From: JAEKLB01 sp050249235 | Lineage (GTDB): Bacteria > Actinomycetota > Acidimicrobiia > Acidimicrobiales > CADCSY01 | Direction: 5' to 3' | NCBI GenBank assembly: GCA_050249235.1 | Contig: JBFWQW010000036.1 | Location: 1-23,874, forward strand | Length of the DNA stretch: 23,874 nt | In this document: one piece after another, positions 15,061 through 22,153 of the stretch | Layout: every line of letters starts with the position of its first letter | Position numbering within the stretch: the first letter of the stretch is position 1 | Program-made: the position numbers and the translations under genes | Notes under the pieces: model-generated | The model's database searches: none | What the model saw: only the letters and a program-made list of their open reading frames with translations | Told to the model about the DNA's origin: nothing

Positions 15061-16158
15061 GTGGCAGGCTCCCCGGCCGTGACGATGCCCGTGGAGCCGG
15101 CCGAGCCCGGGCGGCCCACGCGTCACCGCGGCCTCCGGCTGGTGGCGGTGCTCCTCGTCGTCCTGGTGGTGGGGACCATCACGGCCGCCAACGTCCGCGT
15201 GGCCTACTACGCCGTCGCCCCCGGCGGCACGTTCGACACCAGGGTGCTCGTGTCGGTGGCGGAGGGAAGGGAGTTCGCGGCCCGAGGGGAGGTGGCCTTT
15301 CCGACGGTGTCGAGCGGGCGGGCCACCGCGCTCGAGGCGTTCACCGGATGGCTCGACGGCGACATCGACGTGGTGCACGAGGAGCGGGTCCGCCCACCCG
15401 ACGTCGACGACGACGAGCTCCGGGACATCAACCTGCGGCTGATGGCCGGGTCGAAGGAGAAGGCCATCGGCGTCGCGTTCGAGCGCCTCGGCTACGACGC
15501 CATCCACGGCGAGGGCGCCCAGGTGGTCCAGGTGGTCGACGGGGCCGCGGCTGCCGGGCTGCTCGTCGCCGGCGACGTGATCGTGGCCGTGGGCGGCACC
15601 CCGATCACCCTCGACGCCGAGGCCGTCTCGGCCGTCCGGGCGTTGGCACCGGGCGTCACCGCCCGCCTCGTCGTCCGGGGTCCCCAGGGCGCGACCAGGC
15701 CCGTCGACGTCGTGCTGGGAGCCAACCCGTCGGACCCGTCCGTCGGCTACCTCGGCGTGTCGCTGCAGACGGCGGGCGTCCGGATCGAACCGCCGTTCGA
15801 GGTCGACATCGACTCGGACCGGATCGGCGGGCCGTCGGCGGGACTGGCCTTCACGCTCGAGGTGCTCGACCGATTGACGGCCGGCGAGCTCACCGGCGGT
15901 CGCCGGGTGGCGGCGACGGGCACCATGGAGCTCGACGGGCGGGTCGGCGACGTGGGCGGGGTCCGCCAGAAGACCGCCGCCGTCGTGGAGGGCGGCTACG
16001 ACCTGTTCCTCGTGCCCCGGCGCGAGCTGGCCGAGGCCCGGAGGCGGGCCGGCTCGAAGGTGAAAGTCGTCGCCGTCGACGACCTGGACGATGCCCTCCG
16101 CGCCCTGGCCGAGCTGGGCGGCAACGGTCTCGAGCTGGGTCTCCTGGCGGCTGGCTGA
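15061..16158 (+). CDS. Membrane-anchored PDZ-Lon (S16) protease, YlbL-like
   Basis: 365 aa. A signal-anchor helix lies at about 24-43, then an extracytoplasmic domain, a PDZ domain (about 150-220, with GLLVAGDVIVAVGGTPI) and a Lon-type proteolytic domain (about 225-345). The Ser-Lys dyad is intact: Ser259 in DRIGGPSAGLAF and Lys304 in GGVRQKTAAVV. Homologues in Gram-positives act on membrane or secreted substrates. The GTG at 15061 is one of several possible starts (GTG 15079, ATG 15085 also in frame), and neither a Shine-Dalgarno nor a TANNNT box decides. The gene lies 82 nt upstream of the DivIVA-like fusion. Mycobacteria keep the homologue next to UPF0182, as here with one gene inserted. 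Confidence 0.9.
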   Translation: MAGSPAVTMPVEPAEPGRPTRHRGLRLVAVLLVVLVVGTITAANVRVAYYAVAPGGTFDTRVLVSVAEGREFAARGEVAFPTVSSGRATALEAFTGWLDGDIDVVHEERVRPPDVDDDELRDINLRLMAGSKEKAIGVAFERLGYDAIHGEGAQVVQVVDGAAAAGLLVAGDVIVAVGGTPITLDAEAVSAVRALAPGVTARLVVRGPQGATRPVDVVLGANPSDPSVGYLGVSLQTAGVRIEPPFEVDIDSDRIGGPSAGLAFTLEVLDRLTAGELTGGRRVAATGTMELDGRVGDVGGVRQKTAAVVEGGYDLFLVPRRELAEARRRAGSKVKVVAVDDLDDALRALAELGGNGLELGLLAAG

Positions 16159-16181
16159 CGGGACCATGAACGCCGGCTGAC

Positions 16182-16218
16182 GGGCGCCCGGCGGCGGGGT
16201 CGCGCCCGGCGGGCGCCC
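16182..16218 (+). terminator. GC-rich inverted repeat after the PDZ-Lon gene
   Basis: GGGCGCCCG at 16182-16190 pairs exactly with CGGGCGCCC at 16210-16218. The 19-nt loop carries part of an 11-nt direct repeat (GCGCCCGGCGG at 16184 and 16202). No T-run. Weak terminator candidate ahead of the next promoter. Confidence 0.35.
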
Positions 16219-16226
16219 CCTCGCCG

Positions 16227-16232
16227 TACCAT
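16227..16232 (+). promoter_or_regulatory. Putative -10 element (TACCAT) of the DivIVA-like fusion gene
   Basis: TACCAT ends 7 nt before the ATG at 16240, with no Shine-Dalgarno sequence. Consistent with leaderless transcription independent of the upstream protease gene. Confidence 0.5.
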
Positions 16233-16239
16233 CCGACGG

Positions 16240-18522
16240 ATGGCTGGCACTGAGGGCTTCGACGCCGCCGAGGTCGCGCGCAAGGAGTTCGCCACCGGGT
16301 TCCGCGGCTTCGACCAATACGAGGTGCGCGCCTACCTGGCCAAGCTCGCCGCCGAGATGGGGGTCCTCCAGGAACGGGAGCGGGGCCTGCGCGAGCGGCT
16401 CCACGAGCTCGAGCGCAAGCGTCCGAGCGAGAAGGTCCTCGCCGACGAGGAGTTCGAAGCCGCCCTGGGCACCGAGGCGACGAAGGTGATCCATGCCGCC
16501 AGGCAGGCCGCCTCGGAGATCCGGGCCCACGCCGAGGAGAACGTCGCCCGACTGCTCCGGGAGGCGCAGGACGAGTCCCAGGCCATGCGCAGCGAGGCGG
16601 CCGGCCTGCTCTCGGCGCGCACCGAGGAAGCCGAGGCGGTCGCCGCCCAGATCGTCGAGGCCGCCCAGCGCAAGGGGCGCGAGATGGTGGCCGAGGCCCA
16701 GGCGGTGCGCGAGCGAATGCTGCGCGACCTGTCCCGCCGCCGCCGCCACGCCGAGGCCCAGGTGCAGCTCCTGCTCGGCGGGCGCGATCGCCTGGTGGAG
16801 GCGCTCGAGCAGGTGGCCCAGGCCGCGGGGGAGACCACCGCCCGGCTCGGTGCGGTCGAGCTGTCGGACCTCCCGCCCATCGAAGCCGCACCCGAGACCG
16901 CGCCCGAGGCCGCGACCACCCCGAACGCGGGCCCGGCGGCGCCGGTCGTCGGGCCACCCCCGCCGGGCCCCGAGCCGGTGCCAGACGCCGTCGCCGGGCC
17001 GGACGAGTCGATCGTCGTGATCGACGACGACCGCCCGGGCGAGGCGCCGCCGGCGTCGCCCCGGCCGGTCGACGACCGCCGGCCCGGTTCGCTGCGCCTG
17101 CTCCGGCGCCGGAGCGAGCCTGCCGCCGTCTCGCTGGAGGACGATGTCGAGGGCGTCCGGATCATCCGCCCGGCGCCGCCCGCCGTCGAGCCGGATGCCG
17201 AGGTGGCTGCGACGACGGCCGAGACCGCGGCAGCCGCGACCGATGTGGCCGGGACCGAAGCGGCCGGGACCGATGCGGCCGAGACCGATGCGGCCGAGAC
17301 GGAGGGGGCTGGGACCGAAGCAGCCGGGACCGAGGCGGCTGGGACCGACGACGCGGGCGCGGCACCCTCGGTCGACGTGGCCGTGGGGGAGCCGGCCGAC
17401 GGCGACGACGTGGTCGCCGGGGCCGGCGCGGCCGACACCGATGCCCGGCCGGTCACCCCCGTGGTGGAGCTGTTCGCCCGACTGCGAGCCGACCGGGCCT
17501 CGGCGCCGGCCGAACCCGAGCCGGCATCCGAACCCGCGGTCGCCGACGCCGACGCCGACATTGATGCCGATGCCGATGCCGCCGAGGCCGCGACCGACGG
17601 GAGGTCGCCGGTTGCGGACGAGCCGGGGGTCGGGACGGATGCGGGGCCCGCCCACGCGCCCGGAGCCGGTGGCGCCGCGGTCGACGCCGACCTCCAGCGG
17701 GAGGCGACCGGCGCCGAGGTCGCCGGTGCCGACATCGCCGGAGCCGGCGACGGGCCCGAGACCACGTCTCCCGAGGCCACGTCTCCCGAGGCCACGTCTC
17801 CCGAGACCTCTGCTTCCGAGACCCCGTCCTCCGAGATGGGCGAGGACCCTGAACCCGAGGTCGAGGTCGAGGTCGACGCGGCGTTCGAGGCGCGCGACGC
17901 CGCCCTCGAGGAGGCCGAGCGGGCCCTGGCAAGGTCGCTGAAGCGGGCCCTGGCCGACGAGCAGAACGAGGTGCTCGACGCCCTCCGGCGCCTGAAGGGC
18001 ACGCCCCGCCTGGAGGTGCTCCTCCCTGATCCCGAGGTGCACCGGGCCCGCTATCAGCGGGTGGCGGCCGGACCCGTGGGCACGGCGGCCGAGGCCGGTG
18101 CCGCCGCGGCTCGTGCCGCCGGCGCGTCAGCCAGCCGGGCCGCCGTCGACGAGCTGGCCGGCCGCTTCGCCGACGAGGTGTCCGACGACCTGCGGGCCCG
18201 GCTCCAGCGGGCCCTCGACGCGGGAACCGCCGACGCGGAGGTGCTGGTCGAGACCATCTCGGCCGGCTACCGGGAGTGGAAGTCGTCCCGGAGCGAGCCG
18301 GCCGCCCGCCACCACGTCGCATCGGCCTACAGCGCCGCCCTCTACGCAGCCGCCCCCGAGGGGGAGCTGCGCTGGGTGGTCGACCCCGCCGAGGGCGGCT
18401 GCCCCGACTGCGACGACAACGCCCTGGCCGGTCCCACGCCGAAGGGGTCGCCCTACCCGACGGGTCAGCTCCACCCGCCGGCGCACGTCGGCTGCCGCTG
18501 CCTTCTGCGACCCCCGGCATAG
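16240..18522 (+). CDS. DivIVA-like coiled-coil protein fused to a phage Mu F/SPP1 gp7-like C-terminal domain
   Basis: 760 aa in three parts. The N-terminus (1-200) begins with EFATGFRGFDQYEVRAYL, the DivIVA opening motif with its FRG turn, followed by long heptad-rich coiled coil. The middle (200-545) is disordered, acidic and rich in Ala, Pro and Glu, with three repeat tracts (five-residue units at 333-372, DADADIDADADA near 437-448, and ETTSP-type units at 507-531). The C-terminus (545-760) is helical, then ends in W712 ... CPDC (721-724) ... LHPPAHVGCRC (744-754), the Cys/His layout of phage minor head protein domains (PF04233 type). A DivIVA-like protein would localise to curved membrane or cell poles; what the phage-like end does is unknown. 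ATG 16240 is supported by TACCAT 7 nt upstream. The reading frame is continuous, so this is not two genes. Confidence 0.8.
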   Translation: MAGTEGFDAAEVARKEFATGFRGFDQYEVRAYLAKLAAEMGVLQERERGLRERLHELERKRPSEKVLADEEFEAALGTEATKVIHAARQAASEIRAHAEENVARLLREAQDESQAMRSEAAGLLSARTEEAEAVAAQIVEAAQRKGREMVAEAQAVRERMLRDLSRRRRHAEAQVQLLLGGRDRLVEALEQVAQAAGETTARLGAVELSDLPPIEAAPETAPEAATTPNAGPAAPVVGPPPPGPEPVPDAVAGPDESIVVIDDDRPGEAPPASPRPVDDRRPGSLRLLRRRSEPAAVSLEDDVEGVRIIRPAPPAVEPDAEVAATTAETAAAATDVAGTEAAGTDAAETDAAETEGAGTEAAGTEAAGTDDAGAAPSVDVAVGEPADGDDVVAGAGAADTDARPVTPVVELFARLRADRASAPAEPEPASEPAVADADADIDADADAAEAATDGRSPVADEPGVGTDAGPAHAPGAGGAAVDADLQREATGAEVAGADIAGAGDGPETTSPEATSPEATSPETSASETPSSEMGEDPEPEVEVEVDAAFEARDAALEEAERALARSLKRALADEQNEVLDALRRLKGTPRLEVLLPDPEVHRARYQRVAAGPVGTAAEAGAAAARAAGASASRAAVDELAGRFADEVSDDLRARLQRALDAGTADAEVLVETISAGYREWKSSRSEPAARHHVASAYSAALYAAAPEGELRWVVDPAEGGCPDCDDNALAGPTPKGSPYPTGQLHPPAHVGCRCLLRPPA
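17236..17355 (+). repeat. Eight tandem 15-bp coding repeats (GTEAA-type units)
   Basis: Units of 15 bp close to GGGACCGAAGCGGCC begin at 17236 and run to 17355, the last one degenerate. They encode ATDVA, GTEAA, GTDAA, ETDAA, ETEGA, GTEAA, GTEAA, GTDDA inside the disordered middle of the DivIVA-like fusion. The period keeps frame, so copy number can change without breaking the protein. Confidence 0.9.
17758..17832 (+). repeat. Five tandem 15-bp coding repeats (EATSP-type units)
   Basis: Units close to GAGGCCACGTCTCCC; the second and third (17773-17802) are identical, the last two diverged. They encode ETTSP, EATSP, EATSP, ETSAS, ETPSS, a Ser/Thr/Pro-rich stretch that could be phosphorylated. 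In-frame variable-copy tract. Confidence 0.88.
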
Positions 18523-18535
18523 GTAGCGGCCTCGC

Positions 18536-18541
18536 TAGCGT
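18536..18541 (+). promoter_or_regulatory. Putative -10 element (TAGCGT) of the UPF0182 gene
   Basis: TAGCGT ends 7 nt before the ATG at 18549 and no Shine-Dalgarno sequence is present. The same hexamer precedes the tRNA-fMet gene. Suggests the UPF0182 gene has its own leaderless promoter in the 26-nt gap after the fusion gene. Confidence 0.5.
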
Positions 18542-18548
18542 CCCCGCC

Positions 18549-21458
18549 ATGCGCAGACCCGGCGACCTGTCCCGTCGCACGAGGAACGTCGGTCGCTGGC
18601 GCATCACGCTGGTGGTCGCGGCCGTCGTCCTCGTCGTCCTCGTCACCTCGCTGAGGGGGATCGCCGGCTTCTACACCGACCTCCTCTGGTTCGACTCACT
18701 CGGCTTCCGCGGTGTCTTCACCGGTGTGCTGGGGGCGAAGATCACCCTGGCGGTCATCTTCACCCTGCTCTTCTTCGCCGTGCTGTGGGTGAACCTGTTC
18801 GTGGCCGACCGGCTGGCGCCGAGGTTCCGCCCGGCCGGGCCCGACGAGGAGATCATCGAGCGCTACATGCAGCTGCTCGGCAACCGGACCGGGTTGGTGC
18901 GCTTCGGCGTGTCGGCGCTGTTCGCCCTGATCGCCGGCGTCGGCGTGGCCGGGCAGTGGCAGAACTGGCTGCTCTTCACCAACAGCGAGACGTTCGGTGT
19001 CGACGACCCGCTCTTCGGGCGTGACATCGGCTTCTACGTGTTCCGGCTGCCCTTCCTCACCTTCGTCGTCGACTGGGCCTTCGCCGGCATCGTCATCATC
19101 GCGATCGTCACCGCCGTCGCCCACTACCTGAACGGCGGCATCCGGGTCCAGGGCACGGGGCCCCGGGTCACGGCCCAGGTGAAGGGCCACCTGTCCGTGC
19201 TGCTCGCCGCCCTCGCCCTGCTGAAGGCGGTCGGCTACTGGCTCGACCGCTTCGAGCTCACGCTCTCGACGCGGGGCACGGTGAACGGCGCCACCTACAC
19301 CGACGTCAAGGCCCAGCTGCCCGCCATCGAGCTGCTGATCCTCATCTCCCTGGCCGCCATCGTCCTGTTCATCGTCAACATCTGGCGCCGGGGCTGGGTC
19401 CTCCCGGTGCTGGCCGTCGGGCTCTGGGGGTTCGTCGCCGTCGTCGTCGGCACGATCTACCCGGCCTTCATCCAGCGCTTCACCGTCGAGCCGAACGAGT
19501 CGTCGCGGGAGCGTCCCTACATCAGCCGGAACATCGAGGCCACCCGTGACGCCATGAACCTGAGCACGGTCACCTCCGCTCCCTTCGCGGCCGACGCCGA
19601 GCTCGACGCCGCCGACCTGGTGGCCAACGAGGCGACCGTCCGGAACATCCGTCTCTGGGACCCCGAGCAGCTCCAGCCCAGCTTCCAGCGGCTCCAGGGG
19701 GTGAGGACCTACTACCAGCTCGACGACGTCGACGTCGACCGCTACCAGATCGACGGCGACCTCACCCAGGTGCTGCTCTCGGCCCGCAACCTCGAGACGT
19801 CCGAGGTGCCCCAGGCGTCGTGGGAGGCGCGGCACCTCACCTACACCCACGGCTACGGCGTGGTCGCCGCGCTGGGCAACGCCAAGGACGACAACGGGCG
19901 GCCGTCGTTCCTCTCCCAGAACATCCCGGCGGTCACCTCGACGCCGAGCCTGCAGGCCGACGAACCGAGGGTGTACATCGGCGAGGACCAGAGCGGCTAC
20001 GTGATCGTCGACACCGACCGCCGCGAGCTCGACTACGAGGACGACACCGGCACCCAGTTCACGGCCTACGCCGGTGCCGACGGCATCGGGGTGGGGAGCT
20101 ACCTGCGCCGGGCCGCCTTCGCGCTCCGCTTCGGCGACCTCAACCCGCTCATCTCGGGCAACCTCCGGTCGGACTCCCGGATCCTCATCCGCCGCGACGT
20201 GAGGGACCGGGTCGAGTCGCTCGCCCCGATGCTGCACTTCGACGCCGACCCCTACCTGGTCATCGTGGCCGGCCGGCTCCTCTGGATCGTCGACGGCTAC
20301 ACCACGACGAGCCGCTACCCGTACGCCGAGCAGGGCGACAATGACGCGCTCCCGAGCGGCAGCGGCCTCGACCACGGCTTCAACTACGTGCGCAACCCGG
20401 TGAAGGCCGTGGTCGACGCCTACGACGGCATCGTCACGTACTACGTGGTCGACGATACCGACCCGCTGATCCGCTCGTACATGCGGGCCTTCCCGAAGCT
20501 GTTCACGGCCGGCGAGGAGGTCAGCGACGAGCTGCGGGCCCACTTCCGCTACCCGGAGGACCTGTTCCGGGTGCAGACCAACATGTGGGGCCGGTACCAC
20601 ATCGACGACGCCGACGACTTCTACAACCTGGCCAACGCGTGGAACGTCGCGCAGGATCCCGGCACCGGCGTCTCGGTGGAGCTGGCCACGGCGCCCACCA
20701 ACGCCGACGGTGAGGCGACCGGCAACGCCCGCGAACAGCGCATCGACCCGTACTACCTCCTTATGCGGCTCCCCGGCGAGACCGATGAGGAGTTCGTGCT
20801 GTTCCGGCCGTTCGTGCCGTTCTCCCAGAACGACAGTCGCAAGGAGATGACCGCCTTCATGGTGGCCAAGAGCGACCCGGAGGAGTACGGGAAGCTCGAG
20901 GTGTACGTCATGCCCGGGAGCGACCTACCGGACGGTCCGGGCATCGTCGCCTCGACGATGTCGTCCGACCCGGCGGTGGCGGAGCTCCAGACGCTCCTCG
21001 GCCAGGAGGGCTCGAACCTGCTCTTCGGCGGCCTCCTCGTCATCCCCATCGAGCAGTCGCTGCTGTACGTGCGGCCCATCTACGTCGAGGCCACCTCGAA
21101 CCGCATCCCCGAGCTCGAGCAGGTGGTCGTGGCCTTCGAGGGCCGCGTCGTGGTGCGGCCGACGCTCGCGGAGGCGCTGGCCGAGCTGTTCGGCGTCGCC
21201 ATCGACACGGGCGAGGACGTCGACCCCGGCACCGGCGGCGGGCCGACCACGCCGCCGAGCCAGGACGCCGCCGTCGCCGACCTGCTCGAGGACGCCGCCG
21301 AGGCCTTCGCGGCAGCCAACGCAGCCCTGACCGCCGGCGACCTCGGCGGCTACCAGGACAAGGTGAAGGAGGCCCAGGAGCTCGTCGCCGAGGCCCGCCG
21401 CCGGGCGTCGGACACCACCACGACGACGACCACCACGCCCGCCGGCGCCGGGGCCTAG
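18549..21458 (+). CDS. UPF0182 family large membrane protein
   Basis: 969 aa. Seven N-terminal membrane helices (about 19-40, 56-84, 117-137, 169-193, 212-230, 258-280, 283-307) are followed by a large domain, predicted extracytoplasmic, that starts at YPAFIQRFTVEPNESSRERPYI, a UPF0182 signature region. The end is an acidic helical segment (about 900-955) and a run of eight Thr before PAGAGA, as seen in actinobacterial members. The biochemical role is not known to me. ATG 18549 is chosen because earlier in-frame codons overlap the preceding gene and a TAGCGT box lies 7 nt upstream. In mycobacteria the family sits beside the PDZ-Lon gene. The stop overlaps the stop of the convergent PAP2 gene. 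Confidence 0.93.
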   Translation: MRRPGDLSRRTRNVGRWRITLVVAAVVLVVLVTSLRGIAGFYTDLLWFDSLGFRGVFTGVLGAKITLAVIFTLLFFAVLWVNLFVADRLAPRFRPAGPDEEIIERYMQLLGNRTGLVRFGVSALFALIAGVGVAGQWQNWLLFTNSETFGVDDPLFGRDIGFYVFRLPFLTFVVDWAFAGIVIIAIVTAVAHYLNGGIRVQGTGPRVTAQVKGHLSVLLAALALLKAVGYWLDRFELTLSTRGTVNGATYTDVKAQLPAIELLILISLAAIVLFIVNIWRRGWVLPVLAVGLWGFVAVVVGTIYPAFIQRFTVEPNESSRERPYISRNIEATRDAMNLSTVTSAPFAADAELDAADLVANEATVRNIRLWDPEQLQPSFQRLQGVRTYYQLDDVDVDRYQIDGDLTQVLLSARNLETSEVPQASWEARHLTYTHGYGVVAALGNAKDDNGRPSFLSQNIPAVTSTPSLQADEPRVYIGEDQSGYVIVDTDRRELDYEDDTGTQFTAYAGADGIGVGSYLRRAAFALRFGDLNPLISGNLRSDSRILIRRDVRDRVESLAPMLHFDADPYLVIVAGRLLWIVDGYTTTSRYPYAEQGDNDALPSGSGLDHGFNYVRNPVKAVVDAYDGIVTYYVVDDTDPLIRSYMRAFPKLFTAGEEVSDELRAHFRYPEDLFRVQTNMWGRYHIDDADDFYNLANAWNVAQDPGTGVSVELATAPTNADGEATGNAREQRIDPYYLLMRLPGETDEEFVLFRPFVPFSQNDSRKEMTAFMVAKSDPEEYGKLEVYVMPGSDLPDGPGIVASTMSSDPAVAELQTLLGQEGSNLLFGGLLVIPIEQSLLYVRPIYVEATSNRIPELEQVVVAFEGRVVVRPTLAEALAELFGVAIDTGEDVDPGTGGGPTTPPSQDAAVADLLEDAAEAFAAANAALTAGDLGGYQDKVKEAQELVAEARRRASDTTTTTTTTPAGAGA

Positions 21459-21465
21459 CCCCGGC
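21447..21465. terminator. Hairpin holding both convergent stop codons in its loop region
   Basis: GCCGGGGC (21447-21454) and GCCCCGGC (21458-21465) are exact reverse complements around the 3-nt loop CTA. TAG of UPF0182 (21456-21458) and TAG of PAP2 (complement of 21455-21457) overlap in the CTAG at the tip. Candidate bidirectional terminator, without T-runs. Confidence 0.55.
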
Positions 21466-22153
21466 CCGGCCGGTCGGCGGCCGGCATCTCGGCACCGGCC
21501 CCGGCCTGGTCGGCAACCTCCCGGCGCGGGAGGCAGGTCAGGGCGGCCACCGCCAGCCACGCCATCCCGAGCAGGTGGCCGGCCACCACGTCCGACAGGT
21601 AGTGCACCTCGAGGGCGATGCGGGACAGCCCGAGGCCCACCACGACGGCCGTGACGGCGACGACGGCGGCCGATCGGGCCCGGACGGGCAGGGCCGGGAG
21701 CAGCACCACCAGGGCGGCGCCGTAGGCGGCCGTCGACACCATGGCGTGCCCGGACGGGAAGCTGAAACCCGAGGCGGTGAAGACCGGGTCGGCGGGCAGG
21801 GGCCGGGGGCGCTCGACGAGCGCCTTCAGCCCGATGTTCAGCCCCTGGGCGCCGAGGGTCGCGACCACGACGAGCAGCCCGGCCCGGCGGTCGCCCCGGA
21901 CCAGCACGACGGCGGCGACGAGCCCGGCCACGCCGGCCAGGACGGGGAAGCGGCCGAACCAGGTGAACCCCTCCACGGCGGCGGTGGCCCACGAGCCCAC
22001 GTCGAGGAGGTCGGCCCCGGCATCGGCGACCGACCGGTCGAGGTCGGTGGCCGGGCCGTCGACGGCCACCTGCGACCACAGGAGCCCGGCGGCGCCCGAT
22101 GCGACGAGCACCAGGGTCACGAGGAGCCGGGTCGGGGGCCGGTGGGCCGTCAC
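21455..22153 (-). CDS. PAP2-family membrane phosphatase
   Basis: 232 aa with about five to six hydrophobic helices. All three PAP2 motifs are present: KALVERPRP (110-118, Lys110 and Arg115), FPSGHAM with His136, and SRIALEVHYLSD (177-188: Arg178, His184, Asp188). It should remove phosphate from a lipid phosphate or pyrophosphate (phosphatidate or undecaprenyl-PP are typical) at the outer membrane face; the substrate cannot be read from sequence. GTG at 22153 is preferred: it overlaps the upstream lipid-kinase stop as GTGA, placing both in one operon with translational coupling. The C-terminus is a short polar tail ending DRPGRG. Confidence 0.92.
   Translation of the reverse strand: MTAHRPPTRLLVTLVLVASGAAGLLWSQVAVDGPATDLDRSVADAGADLLDVGSWATAAVEGFTWFGRFPVLAGVAGLVAAVVLVRGDRRAGLLVVVATLGAQGLNIGLKALVERPRPLPADPVFTASGFSFPSGHAMVSTAAYGAALVVLLPALPVRARSAAVVAVTAVVVGLGLSRIALEVHYLSDVVAGHLLGMAWLAVAALTCLPRREVADQAGAGAEMPAADRPGRG

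Noticed and set aside
17236..17832. Short regular repeats considered as a CRISPR array
   Set aside because: The repeats are contiguous 15-bp units without spacers, in frame with the coding sequence, and encode five-residue repeats.
14395..18042. A 1215-codon minus-strand open frame
   Set aside because: Only its last 196 codons (HEAT-repeat protein, 14395-14985) are real. The rest is antisense to the PDZ-Lon and DivIVA-like genes and is open only because high GC removes stop codons; its sequence is low-complexity Gly/Arg/Leu/Asp.
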